DNA of 64,000 nucleotides from positions 27,104,672-27,168,671 of the forward strand of contig JAQMRL010000003.1 of assembly GCA_035578175.1 (NCBI GenBank), in the 5' to 3' direction. Source of the stretch: Catonia carolina. Its lineage: Eukaryota > Arthropoda > Insecta > Hemiptera > Achilidae. The notes under the pieces are model-generated. The model saw nothing but the letters and a program-made list of their open reading frames with translations. It did not search any database and had not been told where the DNA came from. Below, in pieces: positions 32,509 through 44,897 of this stretch; within the stretch, counting starts at the first letter, position 1; each line of letters opens with the position of its first letter. The translations under genes and the position numbers were made by a program.

Positions 32509-33894
32509 CATATAATAACTAGATTAATAACTTCACGAGCCACGAGCGTAATTAACACTACAACATGAACGGTCTCACAGTAACAACTGATACATTTGAA
32601 AAGTAAATATTTTCAGAATGTACAGTACACAAGTCGCCATGTGGATTTAAGGAACAGTTGCTATGACAACATCACGTCTCACTGTCACCAGTCCCCCTTG
32701 CCCTTCATTCCGCGCTAGCTAACATGTCAGCTCAGCTATAATAGGCTATTATGTTATTAGAAAGGCATGACTATTGCACCGCGTACCTCACCCGGCTATA
32801 ACTATCTTTCTCTAGCAGAAATGCAATCTTATTCGCCGGCACAATACAGCACTTTAATACTGGGAGTAAATGAATCAAATATCTTGACCTTCAAGTATTG
32901 TAGGATGTTCTTGTCTTTTAGATAACCATTCAATCTCCAAGTTGCTGCTTAACACAACCGTCTTCTTCTATCAAATTATTCTGTTTGATCAGTTGCTCCA
33001 GGTCCAATAATTATTTCTTGATAGATCTAGGATCTATCAGTGTTTTCAGATTTCAATGATTCGATCCTAAGGGGTAGAAGGAGAGTAACTACTAAGAAAC
33101 AATAAATATTATTTCTGTATCTTCCCAAAGACCTAAATTCAGAATATCAGTATAGGTAATACTTAAAAAATAAAGAGTGGATTGAAACTGGTGAAAGTAA
33201 TAGGCCCTACACCAGTTTATATAATGCACTTCTTTAAAACTTGCTTATAATTGCTAGCAACTATTAACTATGTGAACGAAGATAATAGTGTAACAATTTA
33301 ATCAACAACCGATTTTTAATGTGAACGACCATTAAACCAATCATATTTTAAAATGGCCTTCTGTTCTTACTTGAAAAACTTTACACAAGGCTGGCTGCGG
33401 CAAGCTGATATCTTTTTTCTTCATCCAATTGAATGACTGACCCAGTAAACTACGAAGCGACACTGGAAATAATCTTCTCCAAGAAAAGTAAAATAAATGA
33501 AAAAAGAATAATTTTTGACTACATTATTTCTTATCGTCAATGTACAGCTCCATGAATGTTAAAAAAATATTAGAAAAAGTAGCAAACATTTTCTTGAATA
33601 TATTTTATTTTTTTAAATAAAAACTTCTACCATGTTGAATTTTTAGGTCTAACAGTTGATAACGGGAACTATTTTATTTTAAACACGTTTCAATATTATT
33701 ACTGTAAAATACTGAATTTTTGGGCCAAGTAGACATGAGTTTGAACAGAGCACCCGTTGTGGTACTAGTTTATTTATAAGTCTCAGCTGGTCAGCATGTA
33801 AAGTCGTTTGCCCGGCCGGTATTAATTTACAATTCAAAGCGGTAGGATAAACTTCTTTCTATTTAAGTATAATTTTTATATGTTTATTAAAAAT
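32509..33894. other. no gene seen
   Basis: The interval lacks coding blocks that I can support. It includes ordinary AT-rich DNA and a GC-richer part near 32690-32770. Confidence 0.4.
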
Positions 33895-34060
33895 CATTAT
33901 TAAATTTGTTTTAGTTTATTTTAAGTCGCATCAACATCATGGTTATTGATGACTGCAGTGGGGGAAGAAGTGGGTTTGAACTTGTAATAATTTTCCAGAC
34001 TCTGGCCGGGCTCCCAAACCACTGGGGCACGAAAGTGGCCTACACTCATTTTTATTTATC
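33895..34060 (-). mobile_element. tRNA-derived SINE (T family), degenerate
   Basis: The minus strand has a decayed head around CCCAGTGGTTTGGGAGCCCG and GGCCAGAGTCTGGAAAATTA, then AAGTTCAAACCCACTTCTTC. It ends in TGTTGATGCGACTTAAAATA and AACTAAAAC, matching the tail of the copies at 14.7 and 17.3 kb. Confidence 0.55.
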
Positions 34061-34239
34061 TTTTTTTAGGTTGACCCCTTCGATATCTTTAGGTTTGCTT
34101 TAAGAAATAATATGATTAGTCAATAACGCGGTTGTCAAATATGTCTCAAATACCCGAGTTGTAGCGGAATACTACTGTAATTAACGTATGAGCTACACAA
34201 AGAAAATTTTCACATTCGCAATTACCACCAGCTCGGAAA

Positions 34240-34905
34240 CGAAATTCTCATTGTGGGGAGATTTTTTTTTTAAATTCAACAAAATTCTAAGTCATTAAGA
34301 ATTCTACCAGGAAGGCATAATGTTAAAAGAGGTTAAATCTTCCCACAAAGTGAGAAGCTGTTACTTAGCAACACCTCTTTCAACATTATGCTGTCCTGGT
34401 ATAATTCTTAATGACTTAGAATTTTTTTCAATCTCACTTTGTGGGGAAAAAGAAGTCGGAAACGAAATTGTGGGGAGATTTTTTTTAAATTCAACAAAAT
34501 TTTAAGTCATTAAGAATTCTACCAGGAAGGCATAATGTTAAAAGAGGTGCTGCGAATTTTTTTTATTTTTAAATTTAAATCTCCCCACAAAGTGAGAAGC
34601 TGTTACTTAGCAACATCTCTTAGAACATTATGCTGTCCTGGTATAATTCTTAATGACTTAGAATTTTTTTTAAAAATCTTACTTTGTGGGGAGATTTTTC
34701 AAATTAAAAAATTCTAAGTCATTAAGAATTATACCAGGACAGCATAATGTCGAAAGAGGTGTTGCTAACACCTCACTTTGTGGGGAGATTTAAATTTTAA
34801 AAAATTCGCAACACCTTTTTTAACATTATGCCTTCCTGGTAGAATTCTTAATGACTTAGAATTTTTTTAAATTAAAAATAAATCTCCCCACAATGAGAAT
34901 ATAAT
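34240..34905. repeat. array of alternating inverted MITE units
   Basis: Six copies of a roughly 50-bp core (TTCTAAGTCATTAAGAATT, then CTACCAGGAAGGCATAATGT or TATACCAGGACAGCATAATG) alternate in orientation at about 34285, 34369, 34497, 34613, 34708 and 34808. They are separated by TGTGGGGAGATTT or its complement. The two core subtypes, GGAAGG and GGACAG, mark left and right arms, giving order L, R', L, R', R, L'. The array is best explained as a fold-back MITE duplicated in tandem and then inverted. The open frames within it are by-products. Confidence 0.85.
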
Positions 34906-35479
34906 ATGATCTCATATATATTTATTCTCATAAACAAAACACGAGCAAAATTAAACTACTTATGATTATTGTACCTACACCTTTGGCCAAATTACATTAC
35001 GGTTTTACTAACTTTGCATCAAGCCAATCGGAAGAGAGCGCGTTGTTGACAAACTCTCATTCTAACGCTTTTCCCTCAATTTAACCGCCTAAACTTCACA
35101 TGTCTGGATTTCACCTCATTCAGACAACAAAGTTGTGTTCATTCTTTCTAAACACTGTAATTTTCTGAAAACAAAACGAATTTATTCCGGTATCTTGCCA
35201 TAAAAAACTTTAAAAATTGAAAACAGAAAAACATATTTTAATTTGAACATGACAGTACGTTTTATAGTGACTGAAGCCGTTTGCCAGATTCCTAAAATTT
35301 AGAAATTAAACATTTCTTTATTCCTTCTTTGCTAGTTAATAATATTAAGATGGGGCCTACCCATAATAACACATAATTCATATATTTTAGTGATTACTAA
35401 TAATTCTAAAATACTTCAATAAAATTGTGTAAGTCAAATCGTGTTTTGCTGAAAACACATTTGATAAATTATAATATTA
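34906..35479. other. AT-rich DNA, no gene seen
   Basis: No supported feature between the MITE array and the LTR-like repeat. Confidence 0.4.
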
Positions 35480-36145
35480 TGACAGTTATCGCTAAGGTCC
35501 GCCTCGGGATCTAGGTAATTAAATAATTAATATACTAAATGTTTACAATTACAAATATTTTATTATAACTAAAAGATTTACAAAATAAATAATAAACTAA
35601 TTATAATGAAGTAATACAATATAACTTAACAGTTTTCTTAAAATAAATAATAAACTAATTATAATGGAGTAACACAATAAATAACTTAAATAATTATTAT
35701 TATAATTATAATAATAATTAACTTAATTTACTTATTACTACTTACAATAATTATACACAAAAAAAAATAGTATAACAATACCTCGGAGCCATTAACGATA
35801 TAACGCCCCGATAGCACGCAATGAACACTCGTCAGAGATCAAACGGATACTAACTCTCGACCGCAACCGGGGATCTCTTTATATAGTGAATCAAAAAAGA
35901 ATCTTCCCGAAAGACACCGAAATTCGATATAAAAGTATTTTCTAGAGAAGTCTTATTTAATGTAAACAGGTAATCAACCGACCCTTCATAAATAGTTGTA
36001 CAACAAAAACACAATAGCGCAGTCTTTTCAAACAACTTTCATGAATAGGCGTCCCTTTATAGCCACCCTATTGTTACTTTTTCATTCTATTATCCTCTCT
36101 TTACTATTTATATGAATGAAGTACTACTAGAAATTTCGCGAACCA
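35480..36145 (-). mobile_element. LTR-like dispersed repeat, copy 2
   Basis: Matches 6100-6866 in the same orientation: GCTAAGGTCCGCCTCGGGAT, TTTACAATTACAAATATTT, CACTCGTCAGAGATCAAACG, GGATCTCTTTATATAGTGAA and CATTCTATTATCC appear in order. On the minus strand it starts TGGTTCGCGAAATTTC and ends TGTCA, with TATATAAAGAG upstream of the conserved GC-richer block. It is about 100 bp shorter than copy 1 through deletions. Flanks show no target duplication. Confidence 0.5.
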
Positions 36146-37044
36146 TGCCCTTCTTCGATATTGAACATAGACGAGTCCTTTATCTCAATACTGATAGTTC
36201 CAATATTTATAATACATCCTCTATTAAACCGTCATAAATGAGAACGAAATACAACGGATACCACAAACTGACCTATTTCTGTTTTAAACACACAGATCGC
36301 TGAAGTTATTGTTTAAAAAATCAATAGCATGTTAATTAACAAGGACTACAAATGTAGTCACACCTTACGTGAACCAAACTTTGACTAGACTTGTAAATTA
36401 CAGTTATTAACCGTCATTATTGTAACAATGTGAGTAATATGAAATTTATATTACTGTATTAACTATAATATCTCTTTAAAAACTGTAATACTACATGAAA
36501 TTAATTAATGGTAACTTCGTTTTCAATTCTGTTTTAATGAAGACCTATTATATTTTATAGTCGTACTTTAAATACACTTGAACTCTCTATTACAATATTA
36601 TTAAAATAATGGCGAATTTATACTTCTTCACATACAAAACTACGTGCAATTTCTGTTAATATAATACTCAATGTTAATTACATAATACTACGTCATAATA
36701 ATGTACCTAATAATTACGGAAATAAAAATTTCCATTATATTTTATTTGTTTTCAAATAAAACAGGGCACGTCAATTCCTAGTAGAATAATCACTGATGTA
36801 AATTAGTCCTTGAAAGAGTATTAATTTTTTTCCTTTATTTAAGTATGTGTTACTGAAATTTTAGTCAAGTTGTAAAACAATAAACAGCAACATTGAAGAA
36901 CCTCATTCGATTCTTGGTTAATTCCAAAAAAAAATAATTTTTACATTTATCTTTACTTCATTTGCAACTGTTTACTATCGACAACTAATAAATGACATGA
37001 AAAAAATAATTTTTATTAATTTTTCTCTAGGAATATAATTAGCA
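36146..37044. other. AT-rich DNA, no gene seen
   Basis: No coding or repeat signal that I can support. Confidence 0.45.
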
Positions 37045-37350
37045 GAATTCTGCACACTTTAAACCTTTTCCCATCCAATTCTGGATATAGGCTTCTAATT
37101 GCCTTCATGATTCCTTTTCGTGAGCTATTCTTATCTATCCCTTCCCATCCATATATGACATCCACTCACTCATCTGCGGTCTTCCAACTTTTCTGCTGGT
37201 CTTAATAGATCACCCACTGTGGTCATCCATCACTGTTCTGTCTTGTCTCCACGTAAGACCCGTTGGTCTTCCTTGATACATTCCATGATATCAATAACCT
37301 TTACTTTTTGTCAAATCATGTCATGAGAGGATAAAATATTTTAGATACGA
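37045..37350 (-). pseudogene. LINE C-terminal fragment
   Basis: Minus-strand frames read GLTWRQDRTVMDDHSG, then KVGRPQMSEWMSYMDGKG, a stop, IRIAHEKES, a stop, and RQLEAYIQNWMGKG. The order GRPxxRW, IAxDRxxW and LEEAYIQxW is the C-terminal signature of RTE/R1-type insect LINE proteins. Frameshifts and stops show it is a dead fragment. It is more GC-rich than its surroundings. Confidence 0.55.
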
Positions 37351-38689
37351 GATATTGGAGGTACCGAAAAAATGAAATTTCCGGCGTTGAGAAAAACTAA
37401 CGCAAAAACCGGAATGTCTGTATACATTTTCGGCGGTTACAAACGGCATCTGTATTCAGAGGATCGGGCGATAAAAATACCCGCCAACTCGCAAGCGCAG
37501 CGTTTAATTGCTAAGAATCTTCTAAATAACTTCAGTTAGTTAAAAATAACGAAAAGAAAACAAATTTTTCTATTTATCAAGCATTATTACCTATCGAAAT
37601 TCCTTTTCCATTAACGTCAAATTGGGTTAAGGGTATAAATTATCGGATGACGTATAATGTATTAGTAGGTAATTATCGTATATTAGTCGTCTTTCTAAGA
37701 GTAATCCAACGTAGCGAATTTCGTCGGATTGAATTAGTTGTATACACTGAAGAAATACAGAGGGATACATTTCTCATAGTAAAGTGAATGTGAAATGTAG
37801 TTTGTCAATGTTATTACTCCAGTTAGTGCATCTCGCCTCCAATACGATTATGCATTTATATAAGGGTGTATTGACGGGAACATCGCAAAATTAATGCAAT
37901 ATTTTTTTAAGTATCTATGTGAATTAACGTTTTTTTTCAGACGCAAAACGAAGTTTTTGTTACTGAAACCGTTTAATTTGTAAATAAAAATATGTGGGAG
38001 ATTAATTTACTTTGTGTAATAGTACAACTTGGCCATGTCAGCTACGCCTCTCATTTTGTAATCGTAGAATATACTACATTCTACATTCACGTCCCAAACT
38101 TGCACAACGCGTATAATTTGTTATTTTTACAGAATAAATTGTTCCAACTTAAAACATATTCTTACAATTTAAAAAGCTACAAACCCCCAAGCTATAACTT
38201 TTGTTTTAAACTGTATGAAGCCTATAAAATAAAGAGAACTCTGTAAACAGAAAGCTTATGAGTCTATAAAACGTGCAACGACGCAGTTAACTTGGGAAGT
38301 TAAATCGAAAAAGTGTGAGAGATATCCATTCGTTTCTAAATCCATGAACACTGGTACAACAGTTCTGTTTATTTCTTTTATTGCTTTACACAATCTTTAA
38401 TAGGTTTCACACAAATGCGAAACTGACGGACTGATTGACTGACCAACTCATCTCAAAATCTTCACAAATACAAGGCCTGGAAACTCGAATTTTGGTATGT
38501 ATGTTTCATTTGAATAGTAGCTGCCGCTACGAAAAGATTTTCAAAATTTTTTCTTCTCAAGAAGAAAAGTAGAAAAAATCACTCCTGTGATTTTTTAATA
38601 GGTTACAATTTAATTATATATAATGGCTAAATTTTACCTAATAGAAATTAAACTAAGATAAAATTTAAAATGCTACAATTTATATATTA
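37351..38689. other. no gene seen; GC-richer patch at 37430-37510
   Basis: The interval holds only short open frames. The segment at about 37430-37510 (AACTCGCAAGCGCAGCG) is GC-richer but unassigned, and the one at 38400-38530 is repeat-like but unassigned. Confidence 0.35.
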
Positions 38690-38830
38690 ATTTTTTCTCA
38701 TTAAACGCATAGTGTACGGAAAAGTTGGTTTTCAACTTGTAATAATTTCAAACACTAGCCGGAAATGAAACTCTGAACTTTCCGCTTTGTAGGCTTGCGC
38801 TTTAACCACTGTAGAGTAATGTAAACCTTG
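38690..38830 (-). mobile_element. tRNA-derived SINE (T family), degenerate
   Basis: On the minus strand GTGGTTAAAGCGCAAGCCTA (A-box region) and AGTTTCATTTCCGGCTAG (decayed B-box) are followed by TTGAAATTATTACAAGTTGA, matching the family body. Tail sequence is poorly preserved. Confidence 0.5.
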
Positions 38831-39696
38831 AGGGATTTAATGTTTAGAAAATAATATTTCATATGACACAAATAATACCGCATTGTCCTAAAGTTTCTCG
38901 CTTTAGCTTCCTGTGATATTATTTCACGAGAATACGTTTACCTTCAAAATATTGTAATCTATTCAATTTTTATAGTTTGCTTCAGTAATATAAACTTAAC
39001 CGTACGTCGCTTGTTATCTGAATTCCACTTTGAAACACAAGTAAATTGTGTAATACGGGTACTCATGTGCGAATAATAGATCTATGGACTTGCACTTAAT
39101 TTCACGCAGTTGTGCTTCCAACTCCCTCTTAACTAACTGATATTACTCTCTTCAACAATCAGCTATCATCCTAAATCGTGATTCAAAAATTACATTTTAA
39201 AATCAATAAGAAACCGTTCGTTTTAGTCCGTCATAACAGTTGCAAGACGAGCAATAGGCTATAAGTTTTATAGAGAAATTTGTATTTTGATTATTATTAA
39301 TATTTTTTGAAATTTGCTTTAAATATTCTAAGCTTAGCCTTCCTCTACAATTCTATCCCTTAATATTAACCTCCATTATTGATAGACCAATACCTGGATG
39401 TCTTAAGATATCCCCCAATAGCCTATCCCTTCTTCTGGTAAGATGTTTCCATGTTTAATACTCTCATGTTTTGTGTAATAAATTTAATTCAATCCACTCG
39501 TCTAAGAATCTCTAAATCACTTATTTTGTCCATCTATCTAATTTCCTTTTTTCCTAATTAATAGGGTTAGGCCTACTATCTTTTCATTTTCAGATTCCCG
39601 GAAAATTGTTTGTGGGAGGAGGAAGTGCAAAAATAAACCCTGAAGCAAGTAATATAAAAACATATGATGTCCGTTGTTTCCAAAAAAGTAGGTCTA
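38831..39696. other. AT-rich DNA, no gene seen
   Basis: Short open frames only. A TAGGCCTA octamer is at 39568. Confidence 0.4.
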
Positions 39697-40314
39697 AGGT
39701 TTCTTTTACACGGTCAGTTTAGTTCTCATGTCAGTTTCCGTTTCAGATAAAATATCAGTTAAAACTGATGTGTAAACATCAAAACTAAAGGTTTGAACTG
39801 AAACTGAAAACTGGCTCGATTGGAAAACCTTCGCCACTTGTCAGTTGCCCGTTATCAGTTCAATTCTCAGTTGAAAAGCTGTGTGTATAGAAGTTCAGTT
39901 CATTTCTCCTTTCTGTCGTAACCTTAGCCGTGTACCTGATGTCGAATAATAATTTTATGACGGATTTTATTTAATTATATCGCAGTTTTTCGTGTCTGTG
40001 AAATAAGAAGGACTCAAGTTACCTTAATACATCGAACGAAATGATGCGTATAAGTTATTAATTAGGTATTGTTTTGTAAAAAATACGATCCATTAGCTAC
40101 AAAAAAATGGTGCTAGCAAAAACGTGACAGGGTTGTCTGTTTGGAACTATCTTTTACTCCAATTTGATCTCTTTCTCTTGTGGTGTAGGCTAAGTAGATT
40201 GTCGTAGGGTACATTACTGAAATGAGAATTTAACTGAAAAGAGTAGAAGCGTATTTTTGTTGACTGAAACGGAAACTGATATGAGAACTGAAATAACCGT
40301 GTAAAAGGGGGCTT
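39697..40314. mobile_element. Harbinger-like MITE with dense CAGTT subterminal repeats
   Basis: The left end TTCTTTTACACGGTCAGTTT continues AGTTCTCATGTCAGTTTCCG. The right end, read inward, is CCCCCTTTTACACGGTTATT then TCAGTTCTCATATCAGTTTC, so terminal repeats span about 55 bp. The bordering TAA and TTA are compatible with a 3-bp TWA target, as in Harbinger elements, but not identical. The left 200 bp holds many CAGTT/AACTG motifs in both orientations, plausible transposase-binding repeats. There is no coding frame. Confidence 0.7.
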
Positions 40315-41479
40315 AGGCACTGACCTTAGCCTAATTACAGCTTACAGGCGTAAAAATTACTTGTGTACCCTACCTATGTTTGTTTAAAAAATCTTAGTAT
40401 TGTAGTTAGGCCTACTGTAAACAATAATAATGTATAATCTGATCTCCGTAAATTGGAATAGCCTACAGTAGGCCTAAAAAATATCTTATTTCCTTATGGT
40501 TAAAAGTAAATCAGATTCCCGGCAAAAACGACCGGCTCCGGACTCCGGATAAATATTTCTCTATTTCCGAATTGTCCGGAGTTATCCCAGTCGGGTGGTA
40601 ACACCACAGTATGTCCACATACCGGGTAACGCTACTAAAAAAATAAAGTCGGTTACACTACATGATAACTTTACCATTTTATCGTAAAATCGAGTAAAAA
40701 ATAATTATCCTATAGCTACCGGGTAGTCTACAGAGATTGACAGGTAGGTTACAAAATCAATATTTTCTAGTCATATAGGCTACCTTATTGTGCCTACATG
40801 GCACATTTTCTAATTTACATGACAAACATGTAGGCTACTCATATGAAACACTGAGAGATTGAGATATATCCCTCCCATAATTTATGAATATTTTGTAAAC
40901 AGTAAGTTTATAATATCAGAAAATAAATCCACTCCTTGATTACAGATACATACCTAACCTAAAATAACACAAATATTATTTCACTACATTGAATGTCAAA
41001 ATTTTGAAGAACACGTTTTCCTTTATGAAGGAGGAAATTTAGCCTATTTATAAACTAAATCACGTATGAAAGGATTCTGAATGAATAGAACACACCGTCT
41101 CAGAAATCAAACCTAGCCAAATAAAACATTCCTTCTAAAGTAACTTATTACGATGCAATGTATAAATTAATTTAATTTTGAATAATACTGTCAAATACAA
41201 ATTTCTCTATATGTTTGTACTTCCTTTCTAATTTACACAACAAATTTCTATTGACTTTATACCACGCACATTTCTCCTTCGTTTCTTATCGGAATACTCA
41301 GTGATTCATAATCTAAGCTTAAACAGAAATTAAGTACCCCTTATTCATCCGTATAAAATATAAGTTACATTCACTTCTGAGAATCTTTTGATATGTTGAT
41401 ATAATCTTACCCAAGCATATTCTCAATGAACACTGCTGTTGTTTATTATGTGTAAGATGTATGTTTAATAATAATTATT
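40315..41479. other. no gene seen; imperfect palindrome at 40528-40580
   Basis: Around 40528-40580 CCGGCTCCGGACTCCGGATA and CCGAATTGTCCGGAG form GC-rich inverted repeats. The remainder is AT-rich without a supported feature. Confidence 0.4.
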
Positions 41480-42256
41480 AGGCTTACAGTTGCAGACAAA
41501 GTTAGGTACCTTGGTTTAATACTTGACAGACGTCTCACGTGGAAACCACACGTTACACACGTCAGAGGAATCTCAGACTCACGGTTTTGTATGTTGTATG
41601 GCGTCTTAGGTCGCAAGTCCTCGCTACCTCTACACTTAAAAGTCATCCTCTACAAATCACTAGTACGGCCAGTTTGGCTATATGGTGGACCAATTTTTGG
41701 AGCCTGTCACAATACAACACTGAATATTCTTCAGCACCAATCAAAATCACTTAGAGCAATAACAAACGCACCTTTTTACGTAACTAATCATACCCTTCAC
41801 GAAGACCTGAAAATATCAACGGTTCGAGATATTGTAAACGCAACTTATAACTCATTACACACAAAGACAATTGACCACATAAATCCAAATGTTTGCTCTA
41901 TTTCAACTAACGATCTCCCTGTTAACAGAAGACTGAAACGAATGTGGAATAGGGATCTTCTCCGACCACCATAATAATAACAACAAAAAAAACATTTCAA
42001 TTTAACTTTTCATGCCTATTTCATTTCTTAAAAACAAATCATCTCATAAAAAAAAACATCCATCATAGTTTATTAATTATTATCATTAAAAATTGGCACC
42101 ACATCCATGAAAAATTTCACGCCGAAATCGGTCACTGGATCGATTCACATTCACATCACATTCCCGCCATTCCTCATTCATTCAATCTCATTTACTAGTT
42201 GTGCTTTAAAAATAATTGTACAGTTGTAAATAAAAATAAAGATGAAGCCAAAAAAG
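41480..42256 (+). pseudogene. 5'-truncated Jockey-like LINE, 3' end
   Basis: The plus strand reads VADKVRYLGLILDRRLTWKP, then, in one frame from 41591, MLYGVLGRKSSLPLHLKVIL through LVRPVWLYGG, SLRAITNAPFYV and RRLKRMWNRDLLRPP to a stop at 41974. This is the post-RT region of a Jockey-clade ORF2, homologous but not identical to residues 735-890 of the full-length element. A 3' UTR of about 280 nt ends AGTTGTAAATAAAAATAAAG. One frameshift near 41600 separates the first part. No clear target duplication was found. Confidence 0.8.
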
Positions 42257-43040
42257 TATATATTATACGTTGTATAATAAGACAACAGTATTATTATGTA
42301 AGTTATTAATACTTAAGTATTAATTATTAATAAACAAACAGGGTTTTGTGTCGAAATTTGTAATTTTGAGAAAAATGTTCATAAAGCTTTTACTCTATAA
42401 TGACTTTCAACGTCAGAATTATGAATAACATTTCCCTGATTTACTTCTAGTAAAGTCAATAATCATTTACTTCTAGTCAATAATCAATAGTATTTATTCA
42501 GATTATTATAAAGAGAAATGAGACAATTTAACATTACAGATGAGAAAATAAACTATAGGATACCTAACTAGGCCTACCTAATTGATGGCGAGTTGAGAGT
42601 AAACAGTTCATTTGAACAATAAGTATTTCAGTCAATGCCTGTGGCACTGGTCGCATTTTCATGATTGACTGACTGCGAACGTGTTAGTTTACATGCATAT
42701 TATTATAGTAATATCAATCAATCTGTAAGTAGGTAGGGATGTGCTACAAACCAATAATTATTATTTAAAAGCCACCTGTTAACCAGTACTTTCATTCTAA
42801 TGCCACGTAAATTACTATAATTTTATACAAAAGAATTATAGGCGACATCTTTAAACGGAGTTTCAGTGCTGCTACCTAAATCAGTGCTATTAAATCTGGA
42901 GCGATAAACTTCTCATAATAGGTATAATATATAATACAATATAATATATCATTGTACCTATGATGTTTTCATCAGGAAATGGACTTTTTAACTGCTTAGT
43001 TAGTTTGTTTCCCCTGTTATTTTTGTTTGAATTTTAACAG
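42257..43040. other. AT-rich DNA, no gene seen
   Basis: No coding block; a TAGGCCTA octamer lies at 42569. Confidence 0.4.
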
Positions 43041-43053
43041 ACACCCCTAGTGG

Positions 43054-43199
43054 ATTTTTCTTCTTCTTGTCTTACATTTGATTGTTATGCGCATGACGAC
43101 TAAAACAAGTGATAAAGGGAGATAGATGAAAATACCAAATAGATCTTTGATACGAAATTGAACCTGAGACCCTTGTCACAGAAGCCAGTTGTGCTGATT
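43054..43199 (-). mobile_element. tRNA-derived SINE with (GAA)n-type tail and 13-bp target duplication
   Basis: On the minus strand the element begins AATCAGCACAACTGGCTTCT, has a B-box-like TCAGGTTCAATTTCG, and ends AGACAAGAAGAAGAAAAAT. The 13-bp ACACCCCTAGTGG flanks it at 43041-43053 and 43200-43212. The 146-bp length and tRNA-like head are typical of SINEs. The 3' end resembles that of the RTE-like LINE at 1693-2740 (AGACAAAGAAGAAGAAG), so it probably uses RTE machinery. Confidence 0.82.
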
Positions 43200-43441
43200 A
43201 CACCCCTAGTGGTAAAAGTGGTTGTTCATGGCTGGTTTTGAGCTGATCAACTTACCAACTTATCCACTCTTACCTCGCCCAACAAATATGAAAACTTATT
43301 TTAGTGACTTTCCACTTGCTGATTGAATTGGCCCACAGATCTTTCATACTTAGCACAAAAGCAAAGCTCCTGTGTTATCAAAAAATGGAACTGCCGATAA
43401 AGTGAAGTTTTCTTACATCTACATATTAGTTAATTTCCACC

Positions 43442-43514
43442 ATGGATAGGCAAACAAAGAATCAGAAAACAGATTCTGACCATTTCTTCCCGTGCACATT
43501 ACAAGTTTTCTCAG
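43442..43514 (+). other. candidate first coding exon
   Basis: CCACCATGG, a strong start context, opens MDRQTKNQKTDSDHFFPCTL then QVFSG. An in-frame stop lies upstream. Possible donors are GTCTGT after 43514 and GTTTTC after 43504, both weak. The protein is not recognised. The link to the pieces at 44451 and 44788 is inference only. Confidence 0.22.
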
Positions 43515-43674
43515 GTCTGTACCTCAATGCTTTACAGGGGTTTCCATTTCTTTTTATACTTTTCAGATAAATATATCAAAATGTAAAATATATCATAATG
43601 TGCAGTCTATACCAAACATTTTGATATTCTTCTGATTATTTTCATATCAGGATTAATATTTTTAATTAGACAAC

Positions 43675-43826
43675 TAATAATTCTATTTTATATAATAAAT
43701 TTCACTAACCTTTTTTAAGCTGCCTTTATTTTTTATTTGTCACCGAAACACGTGTAAGTGATAAATAAAAAACAAAGGCAGCTTAAAATATACTAGTGAA
43801 ATTTATTATAAAAAATAGAATAATTT
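43675..43826. repeat. fold-back MITE, 150-bp palindrome
   Basis: Arms TTCTATTTTATATAATAAAT and TTTCACTA...AAGCTGCCTTTATTTTTTAT mirror the right half with minor differences. They close on TCACCGAAACACGTGTAAGT at the centre. The centre matches CACGTGTTTCGGTG in the element at 59.2 kb. Confidence 0.8.
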
Positions 43827-44450
43827 ATTTCAAGCTGCAGGATGCATTATAAGGATTTATTTTTGAATGACAACAACAAATAATTTACAAACTAAATGTT
43901 AGAATCAATTTAACTTTATATACCTTAACAGGTTTCATTGTTTTAAATTTTTAAGTTTATTCTGTGAATGGACAGATATAAGATGAACAAAATAAGGCTA
44001 CCATTGCACCAAAGGTTGTCATTTAATTTTTATTTTGTAATTGAAGGGGTTGGCAGAAGAAAGTGGTAACCCACAAAATTTCCAGCATGATTTTTCTTAA
44101 ATATTCTGTAAAAATAAAATATACAGCATGTTTTAAACAGGATGCTATATTTACGATCTTAAGAACCTAGCTTAAAAGAAAATAACAAATGTTTCACAAA
44201 AACTCAAAAACATGATTTGTAGATTTCAGTAAACTTTTAAAATGAAATTGCGTAAAATTATGTTTATGAGGGTTAGCACTGTCTTCTCCCGACCCCTTCA
44301 ATTTATAAATATCTATACTGGTAATACAGGATATAAAATAGTGTAAGCCCTGTATTATAAGTTGATGTACCTTAATCATGGGTTTTTTTTACAGTTTTGG
44401 TGGAAAATATTTTTTAAAAGTAAAATTGTTACATTGTGTTGTTTATTTAG

Positions 44451-44480
44451 CAAATGGCTAAGAAATTTAATGATGAACAG
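44451..44480 (+). other. candidate 30-nt coding exon
   Basis: TTGTGTTGTTTATTTAG is acceptor-like, the segment reads QMAKKFNDEQ in phase 0, and CAG is followed by GTATAT. It is in phase with the candidate at 44788. Such a small exon needs transcript proof. Confidence 0.2.
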
Positions 44481-44787
44481 GTATATTATCCACTTATCTA
44501 ACCAATTATACTTTTCTTTTCCCATGAAAGTGTTTACTGAATTATTTTAATTATTATACCGAGGTTATTATTATAGACAATAACGTTCACAGTATTAACA
44601 TGAGATTAAAATTCAGGCTGTTAGGTATTGGGTTCAGTTTCACTGCCTTAAATAATAGCGTTGTATGTTAGGCACTGAGAATGTTATGAAATCTTGTTTT
44701 TTCAGGTAAATGGATATGAAATGTAAAAGTAAAGGAATTAAACACCACATTTTTCTCTAAAATTCTAATACTCAATAAATTAAACAG

Positions 44788-44847
44788 CTTACAGCTGTTG
44801 ATCAAATACCCAGTCAGGTATTAGAGTTGGTCATTGCAAGCTTTCAG
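44788..44847 (+). other. candidate 60-nt coding exon
   Basis: Bounded by an AG at 44786-44787 and by CAG followed by GTAAAT at 44848, it translates in phase 0 as LTAVDQIPSQVLELVIASFQ, an amphipathic and coding-like peptide. The composition is GC-richer than its flanks. No family is recognised. Confidence 0.28.
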
Positions 44848-44897
44848 GTAAATCTGTAATCATTATTCATATTCACAGAAGAATATGTTTTACTTAC

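Noticed and set aside
34320..34717. Two similar 60-residue frames that look like a duplicated small gene
   Set aside because: They are produced by the repeated MITE units, and the similarity continues outside the frames and in inverted copies.
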